A DNA stretch of 23,500 nucleotides, from contig CAUYUJ010018040.1 in the NCBI GenBank assembly GCA_963575745.1, positions 186,501 through 210,000 of the forward strand. The letters run 5' to 3'. The position numbers and the translations under genes are program-made. This stretch comes from Prorocentrum cordatum. Its lineage: Eukaryota; Sar; Dinophyceae; Prorocentrales; Prorocentraceae. The notes beneath the pieces were generated by a model, which made no database searches, had not been told where the DNA came from, and saw only the letters and a list, made by a program, of their open reading frames with translations. This document shows, piece by piece, positions 1 through 8,723 of this stretch. Each line of letters starts with the position of its first letter. Position 1 is the stretch's first letter.

Positions 1-28
1 GCAGTCAGGCCTGGATGGCGCATCAACG

Positions 29-210
29 CGAGGAGGGGGAGGAGGAGGGAGGACAGGAGAGGAGGATGACAAAGGGGGGGGAAAAAGGAGGAGGGCGAGC
101 AGGGGCAAGCCAAAAAAAAAGGAGGATGGAGAAGAGGAGGGGGGCGTGGATGAAGCACGAGCAGTGGATGCTCAAAAAAAATAATATAGCGCAGACGAAC
201 GCTGCGAAAG
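29..210. repeat. Purine-rich low-complexity tract (GGA/GAA-like)
   Basis: The plus strand is almost entirely purines, with many GAGGA and GGGGGAA runs and A-runs up to nine. Reading frames across it give only Glu/Lys/Arg/Gly-rich or, on the other strand, Ser/Leu/Pro-rich peptides, which is what such a tract yields by chance. No gene is supported. Confidence 0.7.
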
Positions 211-1093
211 AGGAACAATAAACGGAAGTGGAAAGCAGTGCACCACGCGCCACGGCCTAGGACAGAGGAACATCCATTAAGAAACTGAGACCCTCCGTCG
301 GCCAAGACAAACAGAACATCCAAGGGTGCCCTCCCCAGGACGCACAAGAACAGCACACAAACCAGAAAAAAACACGAGGGTGCCCTCCCCTGGCCGACCT
401 CGATCTGCCACCTCGGCCCGCCTGCAGAGGCTCCCGCGCGCACGCGCACACCTCCAGGGGGCGGTGCCGTCAGTGCAAGACGAAGCCAAGACGAGGATGA
501 CATCGGGTGAGGATGCATCGAGAACCTCTTGGGTCTGGGGGCTCTGGAGGATGCCTCGGGCGCCACGGCCTTCTCCGAGCGTTCTGGAACGGATTTACCC
601 TCGCCCTAGCCCCGCCCGATAGAGGCCTCCCAGATGGGGGCGCAGTAGATGGGGTCGGACCGGAGGAGCGCGCCGCATTTCGCAGGTGCATCGCCGATGC
701 ATCGTCGACGTCGGCAATGCATAAGGCGACGCTGGCGCGGAGAAAGTCGGGTTCCACATCGAGCCGCGTCGCCGATGCAGCGGCGCCGAAGCGCGACCCT
801 CCGACCCCGCCCGCGCAGACCCCGTCTGGGAGGCCTGGATGGCCCCAGACCCCCGACGTCGTGATTTTTGTCACAACGTCGACCCCCAAAGGTCTCGACC
901 GCTTCCCTGGGACCAGCTTTTCATCCTGAGTTGTTTTTCGACGGCCCCAAGGTCCAGCGCAAGGGCATAGCATCAGGAGGCCGAGATAATTGCGGAAAGC
1001 TCCTCGCCAGCATCTGTTGGTCTTAGCGCGAGAGGGCCTGGATGGTGCCCCCCGAATCGGCATGGCCCAGCCGCTCTTGGTCTCGTCCCCACC
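211..1093. other. Intergenic-looking stretch with one dispersed-repeat copy
   Basis: Open frames exist on both strands, but they are explained by the high GC content. None shows a recognisable domain or motif. The only structure I can support is a block at 916-946 that recurs, diverged, at 1930-1960. No RNA gene or clear promoter was seen. Confidence 0.5.
916..946 (+). repeat. Dispersed repeat, copy 1 (pair with 1930-1960)
   Basis: This 31-bp block begins GCTTTTCATCCTG and includes TTTCGACGG. It matches the block at 1930-1960 at 27 of 31 positions in the same orientation. Weaker similarity continues upstream (GTCGTGATTTTTGTC here, ATCATGATTTGTCC there). The copies are about 1 kb apart and are likely members of a dispersed family. 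Confidence 0.6.
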
Positions 1094-1402
1094 GTCCTCC
1101 TCCTCCTCCTCCTCCTCCTCCTCCTCCTCCGCCTCCTCCTCCTCCGCCTGAGCCTCCTCCTCCTCCTCTCCTCTCCTCCTCCTCTCATACGTCCTCCTCT
1201 TCACTCCTCCTCTTCATCCTCCTCCTCCTCCTCCTCCTCTTCCTCCCATTTCTCCCCCATTCCTCCTCCTCCGCCTCGTCCTCCTCCTCCCCCCCCCTCC
1301 CTCCTCCTCCTCTTCCTCTCCTCCTCCTCCTCCTCCTCCCTCCTCCCCCCCCTCCTCCTCCCCCTCCTCCCCCCTTCCCCCCCCTCCTCCCCACCCCCTC
1401 GT
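1094..1402. repeat. (CCT)n pyrimidine microsatellite
   Basis: About 300 bases are almost purely C and T on the plus strand. The core is CCT triplets interrupted by CCG, CTT and C-runs. Apparent open frames through it encode only Pro/Ser/Leu (plus strand) or Glu/Gly/Arg (minus strand) homopolymers and are not considered genes. Confidence 0.95.
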
Positions 1403-1547
1403 CTCGGGGCCCCGCTTTGGCCTCTGTCCATGGTCGACCCCTGGGATGCCCTGGGGCTGGGGGTTCCGAGGGGATCGCCGACGCGGGAGGCGGCCCTCCC
1501 CGTGCCAGGCCCACGTCTTCTTTGCCATTCCCTACCAGAACGCCCAG

Positions 1548-1575
1548 CCCCCCCCCCCCCCCCCCCCCCCCCCCC
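1548..1575. repeat. C homopolymer, 28 bases
   Basis: This is an uninterrupted run of 28 cytosines. On the opposite strand it is a 28-base G run that could form quadruplexes. Such runs are also common assembly error points, so the true length is uncertain. Confidence 0.9.
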
Positions 1576-1929
1576 GCGTCGCAAAACAGAAACAGCGCTG
1601 CGGATTGTTTTGAGGCTGTTTTCGTCTTCCGGGGGCCCTCGCGCCTCGCCGCCCAGACCCTCTCGCGTCGTGGCAGGATCGCCACGGATCGTGTTGTTGC
1701 TAGTTGTTACTGTTTTGGCCCACTTGAGCGCGCGTGCGGACTGCCTCTGCCGCGCTGCGACACAACGACAACTGCGTGCTATTCTCGGCCGTTGGGGGCC
1801 CTCGCCGGGCTTCGGGGCCATCCACGAAACAAACTCAGGGTGAAACTCTGGTCGCGGGAATGGGTTCAGACAGCCGGAATCGACGAGATCCAGCGACATC
1901 CCCAGAACCGGAAATCATGATTTGTCCTG

Positions 1930-1960
1930 GCTTTTCATCCTGTGTCGTGTTTCGACGGTC
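1930..1960 (+). repeat. Dispersed repeat, copy 2 (pair with 916-946)
   Basis: This block matches 916-946 at 27 of 31 bases in the same orientation, with shared cores CTTTTCATCCTG and TTTCGACGG. The differences are scattered substitutions, consistent with old divergence rather than assembly duplication. Confidence 0.6.
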
Positions 1961-2090
1961 CTGGGGGCTGGCGAGGGTCCTCAGAGACCGAAAACAGCAA
2001 AACGCAGACCGTAGCGAGTTCTGTTCACAATGCGAACAAATGCTGTGGCATCGCATGGGGGTTTTGCATGCCATCTTTCTGGCTCTCGCG

Positions 2091-2151
2091 AATCGACGCT
2101 AACCGACGCTAGCCGACGCCGCCCGACGCTCATCGACACCAATTCGACGCT
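2091..2151 (+). repeat. Degenerate 10-bp tandem array, consensus NNNCGACGCT
   Basis: Six successive units keep an exact 10-bp spacing: AATCGACGCT, AACCGACGCT, AGCCGACGCC, GCCCGACGCT, CATCGACACC and AATTCGACGC (the last shifted by one base). Ten bases is close to one helical turn, so the CGAC cores fall on one face of the DNA. No function is known to me. Confidence 0.75.
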
Positions 2152-2580
2152 AGTTGCCCCATCGATCACCAGATGCTGGCACACGCTAGCGCACTCTAAA
2201 AGTGGCATTGTGAGGACACGCGGGACTCCCATGAACTGCCATCGGACGCATGCCTGTGGCGACATCTGGGTCATCTGAGCAGGGGGCACCCGTCCCGACA
2301 TTCTCATGCCTATAGGCCCACCACCAAATGCCAAAACATGCCAAATAACCCAAACAATGTGCTTAGAAAAGAAGGTCGCTGAATCAAACAAAACAGCCTC
2401 ATGCTCTAAGACAAGTTCTTACAAACCACACGAGGTGCTTAGAACATTCTTTGGTGAGCCCATGGGCAAGCCAGGACGCTGCGCTTCTGCCTGGGCCATG
2501 GCCCGCGTGCTCCCTTCCTGGGGCGACATCTTGGTCACTGGGGGAACTCCAAGGCACCGATGCCGCTATGCACGCGCCGA

Positions 2581-2883
2581 TCCTCCCCCACCTCCTCCTC
2601 GTCCTCCTCCTCCTCTTCCTCCTCCTCCTCGTCGTCCTCCTCCTCCTCGTCCTCCTCCTCCTCCTCCCTCCTCCCCCCCCCCCCCTCCCCCCCTTCCTCT
2701 TCCTCTTCCTCTTCCTCCTCCTCCTCCTCCTCCTCCTTCTCCTTCTTCTCCTCCGCCCTCACCCCGCCCCCATCCTCCTCCGCCTCGCTTTCCTCCTCCT
2801 CTTCCTCCTCCTCCTTCTCTTCCTCCCCCTCCTCCTCCCCCCCTTCCCTCCTCCTCCTTCCCCTCTCTTCCGGTTCCTCCTTC
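2581..2883. repeat. (CCT)n pyrimidine microsatellite with CGT and CTT variants
   Basis: About 300 bases are dominated by CCT triplets with CGTCCT, CTTCCT and C-run interruptions. All long reading frames across it are low-complexity (Ser, Leu or Pro runs; Glu or Gly runs on the minus strand) and are treated as artefacts of the repeat. A shorter tract of the same type lies at 3006-3065. Confidence 0.95.
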
Positions 2884-3396
2884 AGTCACCTGGCGGCGGC
2901 AGGGGCGGCGGCGGCAAGGGCGAGGATGGGGGGCGCCTGCGCGCAGAAGGCGCCGGCGACGGAGCGCCGTCCTGAGCGGGGCCCCTCTCGTCCTCTTAGA
3001 GTCGCATCCCTCTCCCCCTTCTCCTCCTCTTCCTTTTTCTCCTCCTCTTCCCCCCCCTCGCCCCCGCTTCAAGCGGGAGATGCGAGCGGGGGAAGGGGCC
3101 GCGCAAGCGCGCGTCCTCAAGCGAGAGCGGCGGGGCACCACTCCGCGATCTTCTCTCTGGCAGTCGGGCAGCGCTCCTAATCCACTGCCTTTGCGTCCAT
3201 TGCAGGAGCAAGAGCGCGCAACAACGGCGGGGCAACGTAAAGGAGGAAATGGCAAAGCTGGGGGATGGGGGCCGCAAGGACTCGGGGCCTCCGCAGCGCG
3301 GCGATCTCGTCGTCGCGCCATTGGCGCCGCACTCGACGCTGATCCAGCCAGGCGGGCGCACTCGCGCGATTCAATTGGGATCTTTTCAAAAAGGCT

Positions 3397-3545
3397 GGGG
3401 GGGGGGGGGGGGGGGGAGGGGGAAGGGGGGGGGGGGGGCGGGGTGAGGGGGATGATGTTTTTTTGGGGGGAGGGGGGTCGGCCTCCCCACCCCCCACTGT
3501 CACTGGCCGTCCCCCCCCCCCAATCGCCCCCCCGCCCCCCCTCGC
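3397..3545. repeat. G-run block followed by C-run block
   Basis: A 20-base G run at 3397-3416 is followed by further G runs up to about 3475, then by C runs (3481-3545). Opposed G-rich and C-rich halves could fold back on each other or form quadruplex/i-motif structures. No coding sense is seen. Confidence 0.8.
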
Positions 3546-3599
3546 GCCGCGGTCGTGCCATCCTGCCCGCCCAGGGCGGAATGGCCGGGGATTTCTGGG

Positions 3600-4400
3600 A
3601 CCAGCTAGCCCAGACAGTAGCATTCTAAAGAAGCTTTGGGTGCGTCCCAAAATGGTCACCATCCAGGCCCGCAGTGCGAGGTGCGTCATCTCTGGCGCCG
3701 CGTGGTTGGGGTGCTCTGGCCCATCGAATTGCGCAATCGTGAGCGTTTTAGATTTGCCCTTGCCGCCCAAATGACCAGTGGCCCATTTGCCCAGGAGGAT
3801 CATCTTTGCATTTGGCCACCCCATGTTCCTGGTGAGAGTAAAGAAGGCGTTCTTCCATGCAGCGTGGGTTCCGCGAGGTGCACGGTCGACGACGCCAGGA
3901 ACGTCGTCGGGTTCTGGCGCAAGCTCGGGCGGGCAACCCTCGCCCGCGAGGTCAACCTCAGGCCCATCCTCGTCTAGCGCGTCGTCCATGTCGGAGGCTA
4001 CATCAGAAAAAAGAACGCCCGCATCTGATGTATCAGCATCGATGGCCTCCACAACAGTAACTGCGTCCTCGGGGCCCTCGTCCGCGCGCGCGCCCTCCGA
4101 ATCGTCGGCAGCCGTCGGCGGGCCCTTGGGCGCCCCGCCCGCGCCAGCGGCCCTCGGCGGGATCTTGACGTCTGAGGGGCCAACCGCCTTCACCTGGATC
4201 AGAGGGAGCGCCAGGCTGCAGCGCGCCCGCAGCTTGGCGACGCGGATGTCGTCAAACTCCGCTGTCTTTTTCAACTCCGCGGCGGGGCGGAACATTTGTT
4301 TCAAAGGGGCGCGGGTGTCAATGACAAAGCCGCCGATTCGGGCAGCGCCGAGGCGTCGCGGGGGAGCAAAGCGGCAAAAACCTGGCCACAGACGCCCGTT
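3600..4400 (-). CDS. Unknown protein, 3' coding block of a broken or multi-exon minus-strand gene
   Basis: I do not recognise the family. The frame stays open for over 260 codons with mixed, protein-like composition, unlike the repeat-driven frames nearby. The block holds a basic start (GFVIDTRAPLKQMFRPAAEL), a strongly acidic middle with many Asp/Glu (around EDAVTVVEAIDADTSDAG) and a compact conserved-looking end (KNAFFTLTRNMGWPNAKMIL, then GKWATGHLGGKGKSKTLTI). The limits are approximate: the true upstream junction probably lies near the CCAG/GTTTT at about 4380-4385, and the frame runs on downstream into repeat DNA without a convincing stop. Its likely upstream partner is the block at 4465-5490, separated by the AT microsatellite. 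Unspliced or decayed coding sequence are both possible. Confidence 0.4.
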
Positions 4401-4464
4401 TGGGCCTAGATGCGGGCTACCGTTGCGAAGTAGCGTTTTCGCTGGTAAATCTCGGGCTCCGGCC

Positions 4465-4510
4465 CTAAATGGTCGGCAATGCACGGCAGGGCCAGTTTGG
4501 AAATAATAGT

Positions 4511-4555
<45 letters not shown>

Positions 4556-5490
4556 AAACCGAGCGGAACGGCAATTTTCAAAAGGAAGCCCAGCGAGCCA
4601 GCAAGTAGTCCAACGAGGGGCGCCAACAGCGAGTTGCCCCGGGCGAAGACGAGGGCGGGGGCGGCGGGCGCGCCGCGATAGCGGCTGAATCGGCCGCCAA
4701 GGTCAGTGGACGGGTCCGCTTCGAGCGGCGTGGCCCACGCTAGTTGCCCGATCTTGCAGCTGAAGATCTCGAGCCGACCTGCTGGGGACCCCAGTGTGAA
4801 AAAGCCGTGTTTCGCATGCGCCAGCTTTTTTTCCACCCATTGGATATCTGGCGCGACAGGCCTGACTGCCTGCAAGCGATCGGCGGCTGGTAGCGGGGCC
4901 GCGGGGCGATGCCGTTCCGAGAGAGGTCGGCGAGCCGCTGTCGAAAACTTGAGGAGGTCTTTCCAAGTCTCGTCGTTCTGGTCCATCCAGGCAAGCCATT
5001 CGGAGATCGTTTGGGGATATATGCTCCCCTCTTGTTGCTTACTGTGCTTGGCCACATCTCGCATCGACTTCGCCTTTGCCGTCAGTTCCTCTCTGCGCTC
5101 CTCGAAGTGCGCGCGAGGTGCTGGTAGATCGCCTTCATGCGTGAGCGCGCGTTGTTGGGTCAGTTGCGTCTCGCTCTCCCAGTGAGGCCTGCCTCTGGGG
5201 CGCGGCATGAGATCTTTTCCCCCCTGGACAGCCGAGCTCCATGCCGAAATCGTCGCCAACTTGGCGCGCGTCTTCTGTGCTGAGATGGCGTTCGATATGG
5301 CCGCGCCGCGCTGCGACCTGCACGCTCGGAGGATGTTGCTCCTGGAGGCGCGGGCCACGCTGGTGATCCTGAACCCCTTGCGGCCCTCTTCGCGCTTGGT
5401 CAGCCAGTGCTCCCGCTCGACGTCCAAGATGGTGGCCTCGGACTTGTCGAATATGAGCTCCGGCTCCTCCTGCGCCGCGGAGGGCCCCAT
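4465..5490 (-). CDS. Unknown protein, central coding block of the minus-strand gene
   Basis: The family is not recognised. An ATG at 5490 opens a frame beginning MGPSAAQEEPELIFDKSEAT, continuing with a charged, helix-like stretch (LDVEREHWLTKREEGRKGF) and Trp-rich segments (ISEWLAWMDQNDETWKDLL). Near its end is a hydrophobic run (LLAPLVGLLAGSLGFLLKI) that could be a membrane segment or simply read-through before the AT microsatellite, after which the peptide becomes Tyr-Ile repeats and stops at 4465. The true coding end is probably upstream of the AT tract, at a splice donor I cannot place. Coding-like sequence in other frames lies immediately upstream (5496-5726 and 5606-6136), so the ATG at 5490 may be internal. 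Confidence 0.45.
4515..4549. repeat. (AT)n microsatellite, 35 bp
   Basis: This is an uninterrupted alternating TA tract. It separates the two main coding blocks of the minus-strand gene and so probably lies in an intron, or marks a break if the gene is dead. It is one of the very few AT-rich places in the window. Confidence 0.9.
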
Positions 5491-5495
5491 GGAAG

Positions 5496-5726
5496 CCGCC
5501 CGCTGCCGCAGCGGAAGGCTGTGACCGTTTCCAGGGCGTCGTCGGGCGTTGCGAGCAGAAGCTCTTCGATTGCCTTCGGATGCAATAGAGGGTCCCACCG
5601 ACGCGTCAGTTTCCACAGAGCGCAGGGGAAACTGAAGAACACATCGAAACGCATAAACAAATGCCCCGCTGCCAGGAGAATCCGGGGCACCGCGGCGTCG
5701 ACGCTAAGATCCGCGTCGCAATCCAA
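5496..5726 (-). CDS. Unknown protein, coding-like block in a second frame
   Basis: This frame gives a protein-like peptide (LDCDADLSVDAAVPRILLAA, then RFDVFFSFPCALWKLTRRWD and HPKAIEELLLATPDDALETV) that ends where the frame of the 4465-5490 block takes over. No ATG begins it: the first codon shown is TTG. The change of frame between this block and its neighbours needs an intron or a frameshift, and I could not find a GT-AG pair that joins them cleanly. It is listed as part of the same broken gene. Confidence 0.35.
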
Positions 5727-6136
5727 AGACTGCAGCCTGCGAGAGACATCATCACTCCGCGCTCAACTTCTTGCCATGGCCCAACTGCGAAGCATCGACG
5801 CCGAAACGGGCCAGTGGAACCTTTTGCTCCCGCGTTGCGAACTCTGTCTTCGGCACGACCCAATGTCTTGTTCACTGTCTCCGAAATCTTCGCCCGCCTC
5901 TCCAGCTTGACTTTTCACTCCTGCATCTCGTCTGCCGTCGCATGTTCCTTCTTCGGCAGCTGGGAGCACGCGTGGTGCAACGCGCAGTGCAAGTTGATCA
6001 TGTCGGGGCCCACGTGGAGGCGCGAACCAACTGCGCGACGCCAAGCCTTCAGCCGGTCGCGAGCTTGCTTTTGCGCGCGCTCTGGTGGCTGGAGGTCCAG
6101 AGCCTTCGCCGCGTCGCCGACATCGATCGCGGCCAT
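5606..6136 (-). pseudogene. Unknown protein, 5' block with an in-frame TGA
   Basis: An ATG at 6136 starts a 73-codon frame (MAAIDVGDAAKALDLQPPER, later DMINLHCALHHACSQLPKKE) that meets TGA at 5915-5917. The same frame continues directly after the stop with equally protein-like sequence (KVKLERRAKISETVNKTLGR, then AEDRVRNAGAKGSTGPFRRR). A single stop inside continuous coding-like sequence suggests a nonsense mutation, a stop-codon readthrough, or a small intron that I cannot delimit. The upstream side, from 6233 on, is repeat DNA. No family is recognised. Confidence 0.4.
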
Positions 6137-6232
6137 GCCGCTTACGATTGCGCAAGGCGCGCTGGATGCGCCACGTAATGACAACTTGAGCCTGAGCGTT
6201 GCGGAACGACTTTCCGAGTTGCAGGGCGCCAG

Positions 6233-6408
6233 CGGCGAGGAGGAGCAGGGGGGGGCAGAAGAGGCAGCGGGGGGAGGCAGCAGGAGGAGGCAGCAGGAGA
6301 GGGCAGCAGGGGGAGGCAGCACAGAGGAGGCAGGAGCAGGCAGCGGGAAGAGGGAGGCAGGAGCAGGCAGCAGGAGGAGCAGGCAGCAGGAGGAGAGGTG
6401 GAACCCAA
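6233..6408. repeat. Degenerate GGAGGCAGCAGGA tandem repeat
   Basis: AGGAGG and GGCAGC blocks alternate irregularly with units of about 12-18 bases. The tract is purine-rich with regular C interruptions, so it differs from the pure GGA arrays elsewhere. Frames across it give Gly/Arg/Gln or Cys/Leu/Pro repeats only. Confidence 0.8.
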
Positions 6409-6472
6409 GAAGGCCGAAGACAGCCCAAAGTTGGTCAAGAGGCCATCTAGAATGTTTCTGCTGCCTCGTCCT

Positions 6473-6772
6473 CTACCTCCTCCTCCTCCTCCTCCTCCTC
6501 CTCCTTCTCCTCCTTTTCCTCCTCCCTCCTCTTCCTCCCCATCCTCCTCATCCTCCATCCCCCCCCATCCTCCTTCTCCTCCTCCTCCTCCTCCTTCCCT
6601 TCCCCCTCCTCCTCCCCCCCCTTCCCCTCCTCCTCCTCCTTCCCCTCCTCCTCCTCCTCTCCTCCTCCTTTCCCTTTCCTCCTCTCCTCTCCTCCTCCCC
6701 CCCCCTCCTCTCCTCCCCCTCCTCCTTCTTCTCTCGCTCCTCCTCCTCCTCCTCGTCCCCCCCCCCCCCCCA
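6473..6772. repeat. (CCT)n pyrimidine microsatellite
   Basis: Three hundred bases of CCT triplets are interrupted by CTTCCC, ATCCTC and C runs, ending in a 15-base C run just before 6772. It is similar in make-up to the tracts at 1094-1402 and 2581-2883. Confidence 0.95.
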
Positions 6773-6972
6773 TCGTCGGCGCTCGAAGCGAGGTTCGCCG
6801 CCGCCAGGGCGGCAGCGTGCTGCGGCGGTGTTCCCGCCATGACATCGCCCTTCTCTCCGCGCCCTGCTTTTCTTTGCAAAGGCCTTGCGGCCGCCGCCGC
6901 CGACCCTGGCGGCCTCGGCCCTCGAGGGCGACAGGGTGGATGAGGAGAGGCTGGCGCTAGGCAGTGGGTTGA

Positions 6973-7097
6973 GGGGGGGGGGGGGGGGGGGGGGAGGAGG
7001 AGGAGGAGGTGGAGGAGGAGGGAGGAGGAGGAGGAGGAGGAGGAGGAGGAGGAGGAGGAGGAGGGGGAGGAGAGGAGGAGGAGGAGGAGGAGGGGGT
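6973..7097. repeat. G homopolymer (22) followed by (GGA)n
   Basis: A run of 22 G at 6973-6994 passes into nearly pure GGA triplets. This tract is purine-rich on the plus strand while the one 200 bases upstream (6473-6772) is pyrimidine-rich, so the two could pair as an inverted repeat. Confidence 0.95.
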
Positions 7098-7690
7098 CGG
7101 ATAATGATGAAGCGAGTAAATCTTTGTCGGCTCTTGCAGGGCACATTTGCGCACTTTTGCGCACCTTTGCCCACTCTGTATTTGAGAGAAGGCTCCCATC
7201 ACTTTCATTCTAATGGATGCGGCTATGTGCCGCCCCTGAGGGCGAGAAAATATCGATGTCCACCGATCCCCAGGGACCCTCGACAGGACTACGGAAGTTC
7301 TGGGTAGATGTCCCTAGGTGGAGCAAACAGGGAATGAAAATTCGAGGGAGGTGAGGGGCTGCAAGTCGAAGTTTGACGTTTACCACTTGTTCTTGCTCTC
7401 GAGCGTGCAGGATCGTGCGGAACGTCCAGCAGGGCAGCAGCCATGATAATCGACCGCAGACGGGTGGTGTCGCCATGTTAAGTCTGCCAGCGCTGCGTTC
7501 GGTTAAGCTGGTTTTCTTTCCAGGCGATGCACTGCTCACGCGCTTGGCTCCTACGGTGATGAGACCCTGCCTGTCCCCCCTCGCATGGGCTTAGGTGCAT
7601 CTAATCATCTGCCATCGAGGTTTGCGCCCTGAGGCGGCAAGATGTAGCACATTGGATGCCTTCAGGGCCCTTCCCGCAATGCTCGGTGCA
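7098..7690. other. No gene recognised
   Basis: About 590 bases of complex sequence carry short open frames on both strands, with no recognisable domain, repeat partner within the window, RNA gene or promoter. The repeated GCGCACxTTTGC at 7148-7170 (three GCACxTTTGC-like units) is the only local periodicity I noticed. Confidence 0.4.
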
Positions 7691-7697
7691 TCTGGGA

Positions 7698-7713
7698 GGG
7701 GGGGGGGGGGGGG
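7698..7713. repeat. G homopolymer, 16 bases
   Basis: This run of 16 G lies just outside the left end of the candidate transposon. Confidence 0.9.
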
Positions 7714-7765
7714 AGGGGCTAATTTGCTGCCGTAGTTGGTGTCCTCCACGTGCCGAACACGCGGT

Positions 7766-7774
7766 CTCCCTTTT
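7766..7774 (+). repeat. Candidate target-site duplication, left copy (CTCCCTTTT)
   Basis: The 9-mer CTCCCTTTT lies four bases outside the left 40-bp inverted repeat. The same 9-mer in the same orientation lies three bases outside the right inverted repeat (13623-13631). Direct repeats outside inverted repeats are what a DNA transposon insertion leaves, and Merlin elements are known for 8-9-bp duplications. Pyrimidine-rich 9-mers are common in this DNA, so chance is not excluded. The match extends to CGG(T)CTCCCTTTT with one indel. Confidence 0.45.
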
Positions 7775-7778
7775 GGCA

Positions 7779-7818
7779 TGGGACTCCCGTGGGCCACTCT
7801 CTTGGCCAAATTTCATGG
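7779..7818 (+). repeat. Left terminal inverted repeat, 40 bp
   Basis: This block starts TGGGACTCCCGTGGGCC and ends CCAAATTTCATGG. Its exact reverse complement (40 of 40) is at 13580-13619. The terminal bases next to it differ (GGCA here, CCG on the other side when read inward). Within the repeat, GGCCA and TGGCC can pair as a small hairpin. Confidence 0.85.
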
Positions 7819-7875
7819 TGGGTTGCTCTTGCTCCTGCTCCTCCTGTTTGTCTGCATGCATGTCCTCCTTTTTGT

Positions 7876-7895
7876 TTGCATTGCATTGCATTGCA
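7876..7895 (+). repeat. Short (ATTGC)n pentamer run
   Basis: TTGCATTGCATTGCATTGCA is a short run of a 5-bp unit just inside the left end of the candidate transposon. It is minor and listed for completeness. Confidence 0.7.
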
Positions 7896-7945
7896 GACGC
7901 ATAGCGTTGCAATCGCACTCTTCCCTCCCATCCTCGCAACAGGAC

Positions 7946-7969
7946 CCCTTTGGAAAACATTCCAAAGGG
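7946..7969. repeat. Perfect 10-bp hairpin CCCTTTGGAA/TTCCAAAGGG
   Basis: Two perfectly complementary 10-base arms are separated by AACA. A related imperfect hairpin follows at 7995-8025 (GAATCCTTT ... AAAGGGATTC). Subterminal hairpins can be transposase-binding or structural elements, but here that is only a suggestion. Confidence 0.8.
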
Positions 7970-8052
7970 ATTCCAGTGGAACGCCTCACAGCAGGAATCC
8001 TTTGGAAACCGCAACAAAGGGATTCGATTGGAAAGCGCCACACAGGGATGTG

Positions 8053-8341
8053 GGAAGCGAAAAACCAAAAAAAACACAAGGAAAAACCAAAAAAACCAAA
8101 GAAACCAAACACCAACAGCCGAAAAACCAAAAAAACACAAGGAAAAACCAAAAAAACCAAAAAAACCAAAGTTTACAACACTTTCGCTGTCAGGGCGGTG
8201 GGGGTGGACGAAGTATCGAAATCTTTGTTTTTTTTGTTTTTTTTGGTTTTTCCTTGTGTTTTTTTGGTTTTTCGGCTGTTGGTGTTTGGTTTCTTTGGTT
8301 TTTTTGTTTTTTCCTTGTGTTTTTTTTGGTTTTTCGCTTCC
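8053..8341. repeat. Long foldback: 119-bp arms, 51-bp loop
   Basis: The left arm (8053-8171) is built from AAAACCAAAA and ACACAAGGAAAAACC modules. The right arm (8223-8341) is its near-complete reverse complement, from GGAAGCGAAAAACC at the outer left to GGTTTTTCGCTTCC at the outer right. The inner ends are less perfect (different T-run lengths). The left arm also contains two direct copies of its module, at 8058 and 8121. Transcripts would form a long double-stranded hairpin. It could be a nested foldback element or a structural part of the larger transposon. Frames across it give Lys/Pro/Thr or Phe/Val/Leu repeats only. Confidence 0.9.
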
Positions 8342-8366
8342 GCCACCCCTCCCCCTGGGGAGCGGG

Positions 8367-8447
8367 CGGCTCCAGGAGGCCCCAGGAGGCCCCAGAGAGG
8401 CCCCAGAGAGGCCCCAGGAGACCCCTGGAGGAGACCCAGGAGGGAAC
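8367..8447 (+). repeat. GGCCCCAG(A/G) short tandem repeats
   Basis: Units of 11-12 bases (AGGCCCCAGAG, AGGCCCCAGG) recur about five times and degrade into GGAGACCC units. The tract follows the foldback directly. Confidence 0.7.
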
Positions 8448-8594
8448 CCAGGGGCATCGCAAATTCAATGTCCCTTCGATGCCCCTCCCCTCTCCTCACC
8501 TCTCTCTCCCTCAACCAAGTTTTCTGGTTACCCTCTCTTTCGTGCCCGCCATCCCCTTCCCGCGACGGCAGCAGACTCAAGGCCCAGCTGGTTG

Positions 8595-8631
8595 CTGAGG
8601 ATGGGTGCCTTTCGGGTGCCTTGCGGGTGCC
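8595..8631 (+). repeat. 37-bp direct repeat, copy 1 (first 11-bp units)
   Basis: This block begins CTGAGGATGGGTGCC and is identical over 37 bases to 8876-8912. It holds the first few 11-bp GGGTGCCTT(T/G)C units. The second copy founds the longer array at 8884-9017. Confidence 0.85.
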
Positions 8632-8723
8632 TTGCGGGTGCCTTAGCAATTAGCGGAGTGCATTGCGAGTATACACGTGCCGCGCAACTCCCCAAATATA
8701 CCATTCAGAAGGGGGAAACGCTC

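Larger units (their letters stand above)
1576..2580. other. No gene recognised; contains dispersed repeat and 10-bp array
   Basis: Frames here change every few tens of codons and show no family motif. The recognisable structures are the second copy of a dispersed repeat (1930-1960) and a degenerate 10-bp tandem array (2091-2151). The stretch from 2290 to 2450 is noticeably more A-rich than its surroundings. Confidence 0.5.

Noticed and set aside
1042-1920. Long Pro/Ser/Leu open frame across the first CCT array
   Set aside because: Its length is due to the triplet repeat. Outside the array it has no domain and its composition is the same in all frames.
2306-3628. 440-codon plus-strand frame
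   Set aside because: Kept open by CCT, C-run and G-run tracts. The encoded Pro and Gly runs are repeat artefacts.
6142-7174. Long minus-strand frames rich in Ser, Arg and Gly
   Set aside because: Fully explained by the GGA/CCT arrays and the 22-base G run.
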